From NCBI RefSeq assembly GCF_021869535.1, contig NW_026262712.1:70216100-70280099 (forward strand): a stretch of DNA of 64,000 nt. The letters run 5' to 3'. Shown here piece by piece: positions 12,601 through 24,400 of this stretch. Made by a program: the position numbers and the translations under genes. Each line of letters opens with the position of its first letter. The first letter of the stretch is position 1. Source of the DNA: Mytilus californianus. Taxonomy: Eukaryota; Mollusca; Bivalvia; Mytilida; Mytilidae. The notes beneath the pieces are model-generated. The model was not told the origin of the DNA and made no database searches. It saw nothing but the letters and a program-made list of their open reading frames with translations.

Positions 12601-15600
12601 GACAATAACTTGTGTTAAAGTGTATGAATCTCTCTGAAATTATACCACAAGTTTCCATACTACAAAGGGATGGTTAAGATTGACTTTGGGGGGTTATAGC
12701 TCAAACCAATTAGTAATTAGGGGCAAAAAAAGGGGGAAAACAAGGGTTTTTCTGGTTAAAGGACAATTGAGACAATTTAAAAGCAGTGTAAGGGAGGTGA
12801 TCCAAATCAGTTAAAAGAACACTATTTGATTACCTCCCTTAAACTGCTTGTTAATTATGTATTAAGAAATGATGATTGACTTGAGGTGATTAGCTGTCAA
12901 TTTATTTTTTAGCAGTTACTATTAATTAATATTAATTTTAGCCATGACTATGTATGTCATTTTAAAACTTTTATGATGTATTTAAATGGGTAATTATGGT
13001 TGCAAACTCCATTAGAAATTCGAATTGAGATACTGACCATATCTTGAGGGAAATTTTTTTTTTGGGAATAAGGGAAAGGGGGAGGTGAAAAAAATTGGAG
13101 GGGGGGGGGGGACAATTCAGATTTCAGAAATTAAAAGAAAATTTCTTCAAATTTATTTTGGAGGGTTTAATATTCAACAGCATAGTGTATTGCACAAAAG
13201 CAAAAAAAACGGGGTAAAATTTTTTTTGTTGTGAGGGGGGGGGGGGGTCAATTCGCAACAGCATAGTGTATTCCACAAAAGCAAAAAATTGAATATAAAT
13301 TAAAATCATATAACCAATTTGAAGTTCCTTGACTACAGTTATTCTGTGTCAGAAACCTATTATGTGTCAAAAATTTAGTTACAATCCAAATTCAGACCTG
13401 TATCAAGCGTGAATATATTGTGTCCATTTTGGCCCCAACTTTTCAGGGTTGGACATCTGCGGTCGTATCCAGCTGCGCTCAGCGAAGCAATTTATTTTAT
13501 TGATGGTATAATTGAGGTGTCTGTGATAAACCACAGATCTTTAGTGGAAAACAGACAAACTCTATCACATACTAGTAGATTGACAGTGTTCTTTACCCTA
13601 TTTTCATATTTCCAGAGTTATTTTTATACGACCACAAAAAAATTTTTGTGGTCGTATATTGGTATGACGTTGGCGTCGTCAGCGTCGTCGTCCGAAGACG
13701 CATTAGTTTTCGCACTCTAACTTTAGTTTAAGTGAATGGATCTCCATGAAATTTTACCATAAGGTTCAATACCACAAAAGTAAGGTGGGGATTGATTTTG
13801 GGGGTTATGGTACCAACAGTTAAGGAATTAGGGGCCAAAAAGGGGCCAAAAATAAGCATTTTCTAGATTCCAGACAATAACTGTGGAACGGTGTATGGAT
13901 CTCTCTGAAATTATACTACAAGTTTCCATACCACAAAGGGATGGTTAGGATTTGCTTTGGGGGGTTATTGCTCAAACCGTTTAAGAATTAGGGGCAAAAA
14001 AGGGGGAAAAACAAGGTTGTCCTCATTAATGGACAAATACTTTAGTACAAAACATAATTTAAAGCAGTGTAAGGGAGATAAATCAAATACATCATTGAAA
14101 TTATCTCCCTTACACTGCTTTTGAATTATGTATAAAGTACTGGTTAATGCACAATTAAGATAATTTAAAACAGTGTAAGGGAGGTAATCCAAATACAACG
14201 TTTTGGTTACTTCCCTTACACTGCTTTTAAATTATGTTTAAAGAAATGCATATTTATAAAGGAAGCCCAGTATGGCTCATTAGATTTGTAAAATCTTTGA
14301 CCACATTTATTTATTTGTTATGCCGAATCTAACCGTGTATTTAGATTTTTAATTTTGGGTCCAGTTTTCAAATTGGTCTACATTAAGGTCCAAAGGGTCC
14401 AAAATTAAATTTTGTTTGATTTTAACAAAAATTGAATATATGGGGTTCTTTGATATGCAGAATCTAAACATGTATTTAGATTTTTGATTTTTGGCCCAGT
14501 TTTCAAGTTGGTCCAAATTGGGGTCCAAAATTAAACTTTGTTTGATTTCAACAAAAATTGAATATATGGGGTTCTTTGATATGCTGCATCTAACCATGTA
14601 TTTAGATTTTTTATTTGTGGACCCCGCTATCAAATTGGTTCATATTGAGGTCAAAAGGGTCCAAAATTAAACTTTGTTTGATTTCATCAAAAATTGAATT
14701 ATTGGGGTTCTTTGATATGCCAAATCTAACCGTGTATTTAGATTTTTAATTTTGGGTCCTGTTTTTTAAATTGGTCTACATTAAGGTCCAAAGGATCCAA
14801 AATTAAACTTAGTTTGATTTTAACAAAAATTGAATTCTTGGGGTTCTTTGATATGCTGAATCTAAACATGTGTTTAGATTTTAATTATGGGCCCAGTTTT
14901 CAAGTTGGTCCAAGTTGGGGTCCAAAATTAAACTTTGTTTGATTTCAACAAAAATTGAATATATGGGGTTCTTTGATATGCTGAATCTAAACATGTATTT
15001 AGATTTTAGATGTTTGGCCCAGTTTTCAAGTTGGTCCAAATTGGGGTCCAAAATTAAACTTTGTTTGATTTCAACAAAAATTGAATATATGGGGTTCTTT
15101 GATATGCTGAATCTTACCATGTATTTAGATTTTTTATTTGTGGGCCCGCTATCAAATTGGTTCATATTGAGGTCAAAAGGGTCCAAAATTAAACTTTGTT
15201 TGATTTCATCAAAAATTGAATTATTGGGGTTCTTTGATATGCCAAATCTAACCGTGTATTTAGATTTTTAATTTTGGGTCCTGTTTTTTGAATTGGTCTA
15301 CATTAAGGTCCAAAGGGTCCAAAATTAAACTTAGTTTGATTTTAACAAAAATTGAATTTTTGGGGTTCTTTGATATGCTGAATCTAAACATGTGTTTAGA
15401 TTTTTGATTATGGGACCAGTTTTCAAGTTGGTCCAAGTTGGGGTCCAAAATTAAACTTTGTTTGATTTCAACAAAATTGAATATATGGGGTTCTTTGATA
15501 TGCTGAATCTAAACATGTATTTAGATTTTAGATTTTTGGCCCAGTTTTCAAGTTGGTCCAAATTGGGGTCCAAAATTAAAATTTGTTTGATTTCAACAAA

Positions 15601-15861
15601 AATTGAATATATGGGGTTCTATGATATGCTGAATCTTACCATGTATTTAGATTTTTTATTTGTGGGCCCGCTATCAAATTGGTTCATATTGAGGTCAAAA
15701 GGGTCCAAAATTAAACTTTGTTTGATTTCATCAAAAATTTAATTATTGGGGTTCTTTGATATGCCAAATCTAACCGTGTTTTTAGATTTTTAATTTTGGG
15801 TCCCATTTTTATACGACCGCAAAAATTGAAAATTTTTTTGTCGTATATTGGTATGACGTTG

Positions 15862-15917
<56 letters not shown>

Positions 15918-18437
15918 TGGCGTCGTCCGGCGTCGTCCGAAGACACATTGGTTTTCGCACTCTAACTTTAGTTTAAGTGAATGGATCTCCATGAAATTTT
16001 ACCATAAGGTTCAATACCACGAAAGGAAGGTTGGGATTGATTTTGGGGGTTATGGTACCAACAGTTAAGGAATCAGGGGCCAAAAAGGGGCCAAAAATAA
16101 GCATTTTTGTAATTCCAGACAATAACTTGTGTGTTAGTGTATGGATCTCTCTGACATTGTACCACAAGGTTCCATATCACAAAGGGAAGGCTGTAATTGA
16201 TTTTGGGGGTAATTGCCTCAAAATTTTAGGAATTAGGGGCCAAAAAAGGGGCAAAAAACAAGCATTTTTCTAGTTTCATGACAATAACTTGTGTGTAAGT
16301 GTTTGGATATTTCTGAAATTGTACTACAAGGTTCCATATCACAAAGGGAAAGCTGGAATTGAGTTTGGGGGTAATTGCCTGAAACGTTTAGGAATTGGGG
16401 GCCAAAAAGGGGCCAAAAATAAGCATTTTTCTAGTTTCCAGACAATAACTTGTGTTCAAGTGTATGGATCTCTCTGAAATTGTACTGCAAGGTACCATAC
16501 CACAAAGGGAAGGCTGGGATTGAGTTTGGGGGTGATGAATCATAAGGGGGTTCAAAAAATTTGGGGGGGGGATTTTTTTTTTTTCTTTTTTTTTCTTTTT
16601 TTCCTTTTTTTTTTCTTTTAAAATTTTCCATTTTAAGTTGGTTATTTCTGATTAATATTTAAAAGCAAATAATAATGATATGGTAGGAGTTACACACCAA
16701 ACAGGATGTGTAAATTATTATATAATAAGAATTGTGCAATAGCAAGAAATTTTCAATTGCACAGTATTGCACAATAGCAAGAAATCTTCAATTGCACAGT
16801 ATTGCGCAATAGCAAGAAATCTTCAATTGCACAGTATTGCGCAATAGCAAGAAATATCAAATAGCACAATATTGCGCAATAGCAAGAAATTGTCAATTGT
16901 ACAGTATTGCACAATAGCAAGAAATATTCAATTGCACAGTATTGTGCAAAAGAAGATACTTCGTATAAATTGCTTATTTCTTGATCAATTTCAATGGGGT
17001 TTTATTCTTGAATTCTTGGGGTTCTTTAATATGCTGAATCTAACCGTGTATTAAGTTTTTGGATTTTGGGCCCCGTTTTTAAATTGGTCTACATTAAGGT
17101 CAAAAGGGTCCAAAATTAAACTTAGTTTGATTTTAACAAAAATTGAATTATTGGGGTTCTTTGATATGCCGAATCTAACCGTGTATTTAGATTCTTGATT
17201 ATGGGCCCAGTTTTCAAGTTGGTCCAAATCGGGGTCCAAAATTAAACTTTGTTTGATTTCAACAAAAATTGAATATATGGGGTTCTTTGATATGCTGAAT
17301 CTAACCATGTATTTAGATTTTTGATTTTTGGGCCCCGTTATCAACTTTGTCCACATTGAGGTCAAAAGGGTCCAAAATTAAACTTAGTTTGATTTTAACA
17401 AAAATTGAATTATTGGGGTTCTTTGATATGCCGAATCTAACCGTGTATTTAGATTCTTGATTATGGGCCCAGTTTTCAAGTTGGTCCAAATCGGGGTCCA
17501 AAATTAAACTTTGTTTGATTTCAACAAAAATTGAATATATGGGGTTCTTTGATATGCAGAATCTAAACATGTATTTAGATTTTTGATTTTTGGCCCAGTT
17601 TTCAAGTTGGTCCAAATTGGGGTCCAAAATTAAACTTTGTTTGATTTCAACAAAAATTGAATATATGGGGTTCTTTGATATGCTGAATCTTACCATGTAT
17701 TTAGATTTTTTATTTGTGGGCCCGCTATCAAATTGGTTCATATTGAGGTCAAAAGGGTCCAAAATTAAACTTTGTTTGATTTCATCAAAAATTGAATTAT
17801 TGGGGTTCTTTGATATGCCAAATCTAACCGTGTATTTAGATTTTTAATTTTGGGTCCTGTTTTTTGAATTGGTCTACATTAAGGTCCAAAGGGTCCAAAA
17901 TTAAACTTAGTTTGATTTTAACAAAAATTGAATTTTTGGGGTTCTTTGATATGCTGAATCTAAACATGTGTTTAGATTTTTGATTATGGGACCAGTTTTC
18001 AAGTTGGTCCAAGTTGGGGTCCAAAATTAAACTTTGTTTGATTTCAACAAAATTGAATATATGGGGTTCTTTGATATGCTGAATCTAAACATGTATTTAG
18101 ATTTTAGATTTTTGGCCCAGTTTTCAAGTTGGTCCAAATTGGGGTCCAAAATTAAAATTTGTTTGATTTCAACAAAAATTGAATATATGGGGTTCTATGA
18201 TATGCTGAATCTTACCATGTATTTAGATTTTTTATTTGTGGGCCCGCTATCAAATTGGTTCATATTGAGGTCAAAAGGGTCCAAAATTAAACTTTGTTTG
18301 ATTTCATCAAAAATTTAATTATTGGGGTTCTTTGATATGCCAAATCTAACCGTGTTTTTAGATTTTTAATTTTGGGTCCCATTTTTATACGACCGCAAAA
18401 ATTGAAAATTTTTTTGTCGTATATTGGTATGACGTTG

Positions 18438-18475
<38 letters not shown>

Positions 18476-21400
18476 TGGCGTCGTCCGGCGTCGTCCGAAG
18501 ACACATTGGTTTTCGCACTCTAACTTTAGTTTAAGTGAATGGATCTCCATGAAATTTTACCATAAGGTTCAATACCACGAAAGGAAGGTTGGGATTGATT
18601 TTGGGGGTTATGGTACCAACAGTTAAGGAATCAGGGGCCAAAAAGGGGCCAAAAATAAGCATTTTTGTAATTCCAGACAATAACTTGTGTGTTAGTGTAT
18701 GGATCTCTCTGACATTGTACCACAAGGTTCCATATCACAAAGGGAAGGCTGTAATTGATTTTGGGGGTAATTGCCTCAAAATTTTAGGAATTAGGGGCCA
18801 AAAAAGGGGCAAAAAACAAGCATTTTTCTAGTTTCATGACAATAACTTGTGTGTAAGTGTTTGGATATTTCTGAAATTGTACTACAAGGTTCCATATCAC
18901 AAAGGGAAAGCTGGAATTGAGTTTGGGGGTAATTGCCTGAAACGTTTAGGAATTGGGGGCCAAAAAGGGGCCAAAAATAAGCATTTTTCTAGTTTCCAGA
19001 CAATAACTTGTGTTCAAGTGTATGGATCTCTCTGAAATTGTACTGCAAGGTACCATACCACAAAGGGAAGGCTGGGATTGAGTTTGGGGGTGATGAATCA
19101 TAAGGGGGTTCAAAAAATTTGGGGGGGGGATTTTTTTTTTTTCTTTTTTTTTCTTTTTTTCCTTTTTTTTTTCTTTTAAAATTTTCCATTTTAAGTTGGT
19201 TATTTCTGATTAATATTTAAAAGCAAATAATAATGATATGGTAGGAGTTACACACCAAACAGGATGTGTAAATTATTATATAATAAGTATTGTGCAATAG
19301 CAAGAAATTTTCAATTGCACAGTATTGCACAATAGCAAGAAATCTTCAATTGCACAGTATTGCGCAATAGCAAGAAATCTTCAGTTGCACAGTATTGCGC
19401 AATAGCAAGAAATATCAAATAGCACAATATTGCGCAATAGCAAGAAATTGTCAATTGTACAGTATTGCACAATAGCAAGAAATATTCAATTGCACAGTAT
19501 TGTGCAAAAGAAGATACTTCGTATAAATTGCTTATTTCTTGATCAATTTCAATGGGGTTTTATTCTTGAATTCTTGGGGTTCTTTAATATGCTGAATCTA
19601 ACCGTGTATTAAGTTTTTGGATTTTGGGCCCCGTTTTTAAATTGGTCTACATTAAGGTCAAAAGGGTCCAAAATTAAACTTAGTTTGATTTTAACAAAAA
19701 TTGAATTATTGGGGTTCTTTGATATGCCGAATCTAACCGTGTATTTAGATTCTTGATTATGGGCCCAGTTTTCAAGTTGGTCCAAATCGGGGTCCAAAAT
19801 TAAACTTTGTTTGATTTCAACAAAAATTGAATATATGGGGTTCTTTGATATGCTGAATCTAACCATGTATTTAGATTTTTGATTTTTGGGCCCCGTTATC
19901 AACTTTGTCCACATTGAGGTCAAAAGGGTCCAAAATTAAACTTTGTTTGATTTCATCAAAAATTGAATTCTTGGGGTTCTTTGATATGCTGAATCTAGCC
20001 ATGTATTTAGATTTTTTATTTGTGGACCCGCTATCAAATTGGTTCATATTGAGGTCAAAAGGGTCCAAAATTAAACTTTGTTTGATTTCATCAAATATTG
20101 AATTATTGGGGTTCTTTGATATGCCAAATCTAACCGTGTATTTAGATTTTTAATTTTGGGTCCCGTTTTTAAATTGGTCTACATTAAGGTCCAAAGGGTC
20201 CAAAATTAAACTTAGTTTGATTTTAACAAAAATTGAATTCTTTGGGTTCTTTGATATGCTGAATCTAAACATGTGTTTAGAATTTTGATTATGGGCCCAG
20301 TTTTTAAGTTGGTCCAAGTTGGGGTCCAAAATTAAACTTTGTTTGATTTCAACAAAAATTGAATATATGGGGTTCTTTGATATGCCGAATCTAAACATGT
20401 ATTTAGATTTTAGATTTTTGGCCCAGTTTTCAAGTTGGTCCAAATTGGGGTCCAAAATTAAACTTTGTTTGATTTCAACAAAAATTGAATATATGGGGTT
20501 CTTTGATATGCTGAATCTAAACATGTATTTAGATTTTAGATTTTTGGCCCAGTTTTCAAGTTGGTCCAAATTGGGGTCCAAAATTAAACTTTGTTTGATT
20601 TCAACAAAAATTGAATATATGGGGTTCTTTGATATGCTGAATCTTACCATGTATTTAGATTTTTTATTTGTGGGCCCGCTATCAAATTGGTTCATATTGA
20701 GGTCAAAAGGGTCCAAAATTAAACTTTGTTTGATTTCATCAAAAATTTAATTATTGGGGTTCTTTGATATTCCAAATCTAACCGTGTATTTAGATTTTTA
20801 ATTTTGGGTCCCGTTTTTTAAATTGGTCTACATTAAGGTCCAAAGGGTCCAAAATTAAACTTAGTTTGATTTTAACAAAAATTGAATTTTTGGGGTTCTT
20901 TGATATGCTGAATCTAAACATGTGTTTAGATTTTTGATTATGGGACCAGTTTTCAAGTTGGTCCAAGTTGGGGTCCATAATTAAACTTTGTTTGATTTCA
21001 ACAAAAATTGAATATATGGGGTTCTTTGATATGCTGAATCTAAACATGTATTTAGATTTTTGTCGAGCCTGCGACTTTTGTCGCAGAAAGCTCGACATAG
21101 GGATAGTGATCCGGCGGCGGCGGCGGCGGCGGCGGCGGCTACGGCGGCGGCGGCGTTAGCTAACTTCTTCAAAGCTTTATATTTTAGAAGGTGGAAGGTC
21201 TGGATGCTTCATACTTTGTATATGGATGCCTCATGTTACGAAGTTTCCGTCAGTCACATGTCAAATGTCCTTGACCTCATTTTCATGGTTCAGTGACTAC
21301 TTGAAAAAAAAGTTCAGATTTTTTGTAATGTTAGATTCTCTCTTATTATAAGTAATAGGATAACTATATTTGGTATGTGCGTACCTTGCAAGGTCCTCAT

Positions 21401-24400
21401 GCCCATCAGACAGTTTTCACTTGACCTCGACCTCATTTCATGGATCAGTGAACAAGGTTAAGTTTTGGTGGTCAAGTCCATATCTCAGATACTATAAGCA
21501 ATAGGTCTAGTATATTCGGTGTATGGAAGGACTGTAAGGTGTACATGTCCAACTGGCAGGTGTCATCTGACCTTGACCTCATTTTCATGGTTCAGTGGTT
21601 ATAGTTAAGTTTTTGTGTTTTGGTCTGTTTTTCTTATACTGTATGCCATAGGTCTACTATATTTGGTGTATGGAATGATTGTATGGTGTACATGTCTAGC
21701 GGGCAGGTGTCATTTGACCTTGACCTCATTTTCATGGTTCAGTGGTCAAAGTTAAGTTTTTGAGTTTTGGTCTTTTTTTCTAATACTATGTGCAATAGTT
21801 CAACCATATTTGGTATGTGCGTACCTTGCAAGGTCCTCATGCCCATCAGACAGTTTTCACTTGACCTCGACCTCATTTCATGGATCAATGAACAAGGTTA
21901 AGTTTTGGTGGTCAAGTCCATATCTCAGATACTATAAGCAATAGGTCTAGTATATTCGGTGTATGGAAGGACTGTAAGGTGAACATGTCCAACTGGCAGG
22001 TGTCATCTGACCTTGACCTCATTTTCATGGTTCAGTGGTTATAGTTAAGTTTTTGTGTTTTGGTCTGTTTTTCTTATACTATATGCAATAGTTCAACTAT
22101 ATTTGGTGTATGGAAATATTTTATGATCTATTTGGCAGTCACGCAGGTTTTATTTGACCTTGACCTCATTTTCAAGGTTCATTGCTCAGTGTTAAGTTTT
22201 TGTGTTTTGGTCTGTTTTTCTTAAACTATAAGCAATAGGTCAACTCTATTTGTTGTATGAAAGAATTGTTAGCTGTACATGCCTGCCTAGCATGGTTCAT
22301 CTGACCTTGACCTCATTTTCATGGTTCATTGGTCAATGTTTAGTTTACTTGGTTAATGTTAAGTTTATGTGACAGTTGTAATAAAGCTTTATATTTAGGA
22401 CTATCAACATAATATCAATGATTAGTAAAGAAGGCGAGACATTTCAGCGTGTGCACTCTTGTTGATTTTTGGCCCAGTTTTCAAGTTGGTCCAAATTGGG
22501 GTCCAAAATTAAACTTTGTTTGATTTCAACAAAAATTGAATATATGGGGTTCTTTGATATGCTGAATCTTACCATGTATTTAGATTTTTTATTTTGTAGG
22601 CCCGCTATCAAATTGGTTCATATTGTGGTCAAAAGGGTCCAAAATTAAACTTTGTTTGATTTCATCAAAAATTGAATTATTGGGGTTCTTTGATATGCCA
22701 AATCTAAACGTGTTTTTAGATTTTTAATTTTGGGTCCCGTTTTTTAAATTGGTCTACATTAAGGTCCAAAGGGTCCAAAATTAAACTTAGTTTGATTTTA
22801 ACAAAAATTGAATTCTTGGGGTACTTTGATATGCTGAATCTAAACATGTGTTTAGATTTTTGATTATGGGACCAGTTTTCAAGTTTGTCCAAGTTGGGGT
22901 CCAAAATTAAACTTTGTTTGATTTCAACAAAAATTGAATATATGGGGTTCTTTGATATGCTGAATCTAACCATGTATTTTGATTTTGGACATTGGACCAT
23001 AATAGGTTAATTAAAAAAATTGAAGTTCTTAGACCACATTCTTTCTGTGTCAGAAACCTATGCTGTGTCAAATATTTAATCACAATCCAAATTCAGAGCT
23101 GTATCAAGCTTGAATGTTGTGTCCATACTTGCCCCAACTGTTCAGGGTTCGACCTCTGCGGTCGTATCAAGCTGCGCCCAGCGAAGCATTTTATTTTTAA
23201 TTGGTCTACATTAAGGTCCAAAGGGTCCAAAATTAAACAGTTTGATTTTAACAAAAATTGAATTCTTGGGGTACTTTGATATGCTGAATCTAAACATGTG
23301 TTTAGATTTTTGATTATGGGACCAGTTTTCAAGTTTGTCCAAGTTGGGGTCCAAAATTAAACTTTGTTTGATTTCAACAAAAATTGAATATATGGGGTTC
23401 TTTGATATGCTGAATCTAACCATGTATTTTGATTTTGGACATTGGACCATAATAGGTAAATTAAAAAAATTGAAGTTCTTAGACCACATTCTTTCTGTGT
23501 CAGAAACCTATGCTGTGTCAAATATTTAATCACAATCCAAATTCAGAGCTGTATCAAGCTTGAATGATGTGTCCATACTTGCCCCAACTGTTCAGGGTTC
23601 GACCTCTGCGGTCGTATCAAGCTGTGCCCAGCGAAGCATTTTATTGAATTTTACCATTGAGTTGATTTACATGTATTTAAAATTACAACCAACTGTATTG
23701 ACCACTTGATGAACCCTTCATTACTAACTAGTTCATATGTGGATTGTTGAATACTATAATTCACAACGTAAATTGTACACTTATTATTGTAAATCTTTGA
23801 TAATCAACAATATCTCAAGATTAAATTTTGTTATTCCTGTACATGTAGCAATGGAATGTTATTACAGAGTTCCTTGAAAAGTGGTGGTCCAAAGGTTATG
23901 AGCACCAAAATTTCACAAAGGACAGACACAATTTTAGTATTTTGCAATAGAAATAATAGTGAGGTCCAGCAGGTTTTCTTCAAGGACCACCAGGGATAAA
24001 TAGATTTTGAGAACTGTATTATTAATAAAAAAATAATGATTTGATAATGGCAATGCTCATCTATTTGAATTTTTGACTTAAATCAAAACATAATCAATTT
24101 TTTATGTTTATAGGCAATGTTCAGATTTGCTGAGTCAGGCTCAGTATCATGTGGCACGAGCCCGTAAAATTGATGAAGCTGATCAAGAGAGACGACAGAA
24201 ACAAGAGGAAGATAGGGAGGCAATTAGACAGAAAGTCCAAGAACAACAGGTTAATGATTAGAATTAATATTTTCAACCAGGACTTCCAAACCGGTTGTAT
24301 TGTCCGAACTTGACAGATAAATTGTATTTTTGACTTGTTGTGCTGAGCCGAACCGGACATATAATGAGGGTTTGCCGTTTTAACATCATTCAGAAAAAAA

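Larger units (their letters stand above)
15012..17378 (+). repeat. Tandem segmental duplication, copy 1
   Basis: Matches 17588-19936 almost base for base, offset 2576 bp before the GTC microsatellite and 2558 bp after it. The 18-bp change is six GTC units. The left boundary falls inside the 130-bp array and cannot be placed exactly. Contains F3 5' hairpin, microsatellite, ~160-bp repeats, pyrimidine tract and a ~36-bp minisatellite. Confidence 0.85.
13625..23645 (+). mobile_element. F3-family Helitron-like repeat complex
   Basis: Opens with a long 5' hairpin, TATACGACCACAAAAA pairing with its complement (13625-13658), then a GTC-rich patch. It contains two further internal 5' ends (15810-15848 and 18386-18424) and closes with two 3' ends carrying GCGGTCGTATCAAGCTG plus a stem-loop (near 23159-23190 and 23610-23642). 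Between them are ~160-bp and ~130-bp tandem repeats, a 2.56-2.58 kb duplication and an inserted F1 element. It looks like several nested or tandemly recombined copies, not one element. No protein-coding capacity: apparent ORFs are repeat translations. It fills most of the 11.8-kb CTR9 intron. Confidence 0.55.

Noticed and set aside
15711..15992. Poly-Asp/poly-Ser ORFs (also 15796-16068, 18287-18626)
   Set aside because: They are translations of the GTC microsatellite at the F3 5' end, not proteins.
14349..23489. Many 60-190 residue ORFs with repeats like '[12 protein letters not shown]'
   Set aside because: Open frames on both strands simply follow the ~130-bp repeat unit. There is no start context, splice support or family resemblance.
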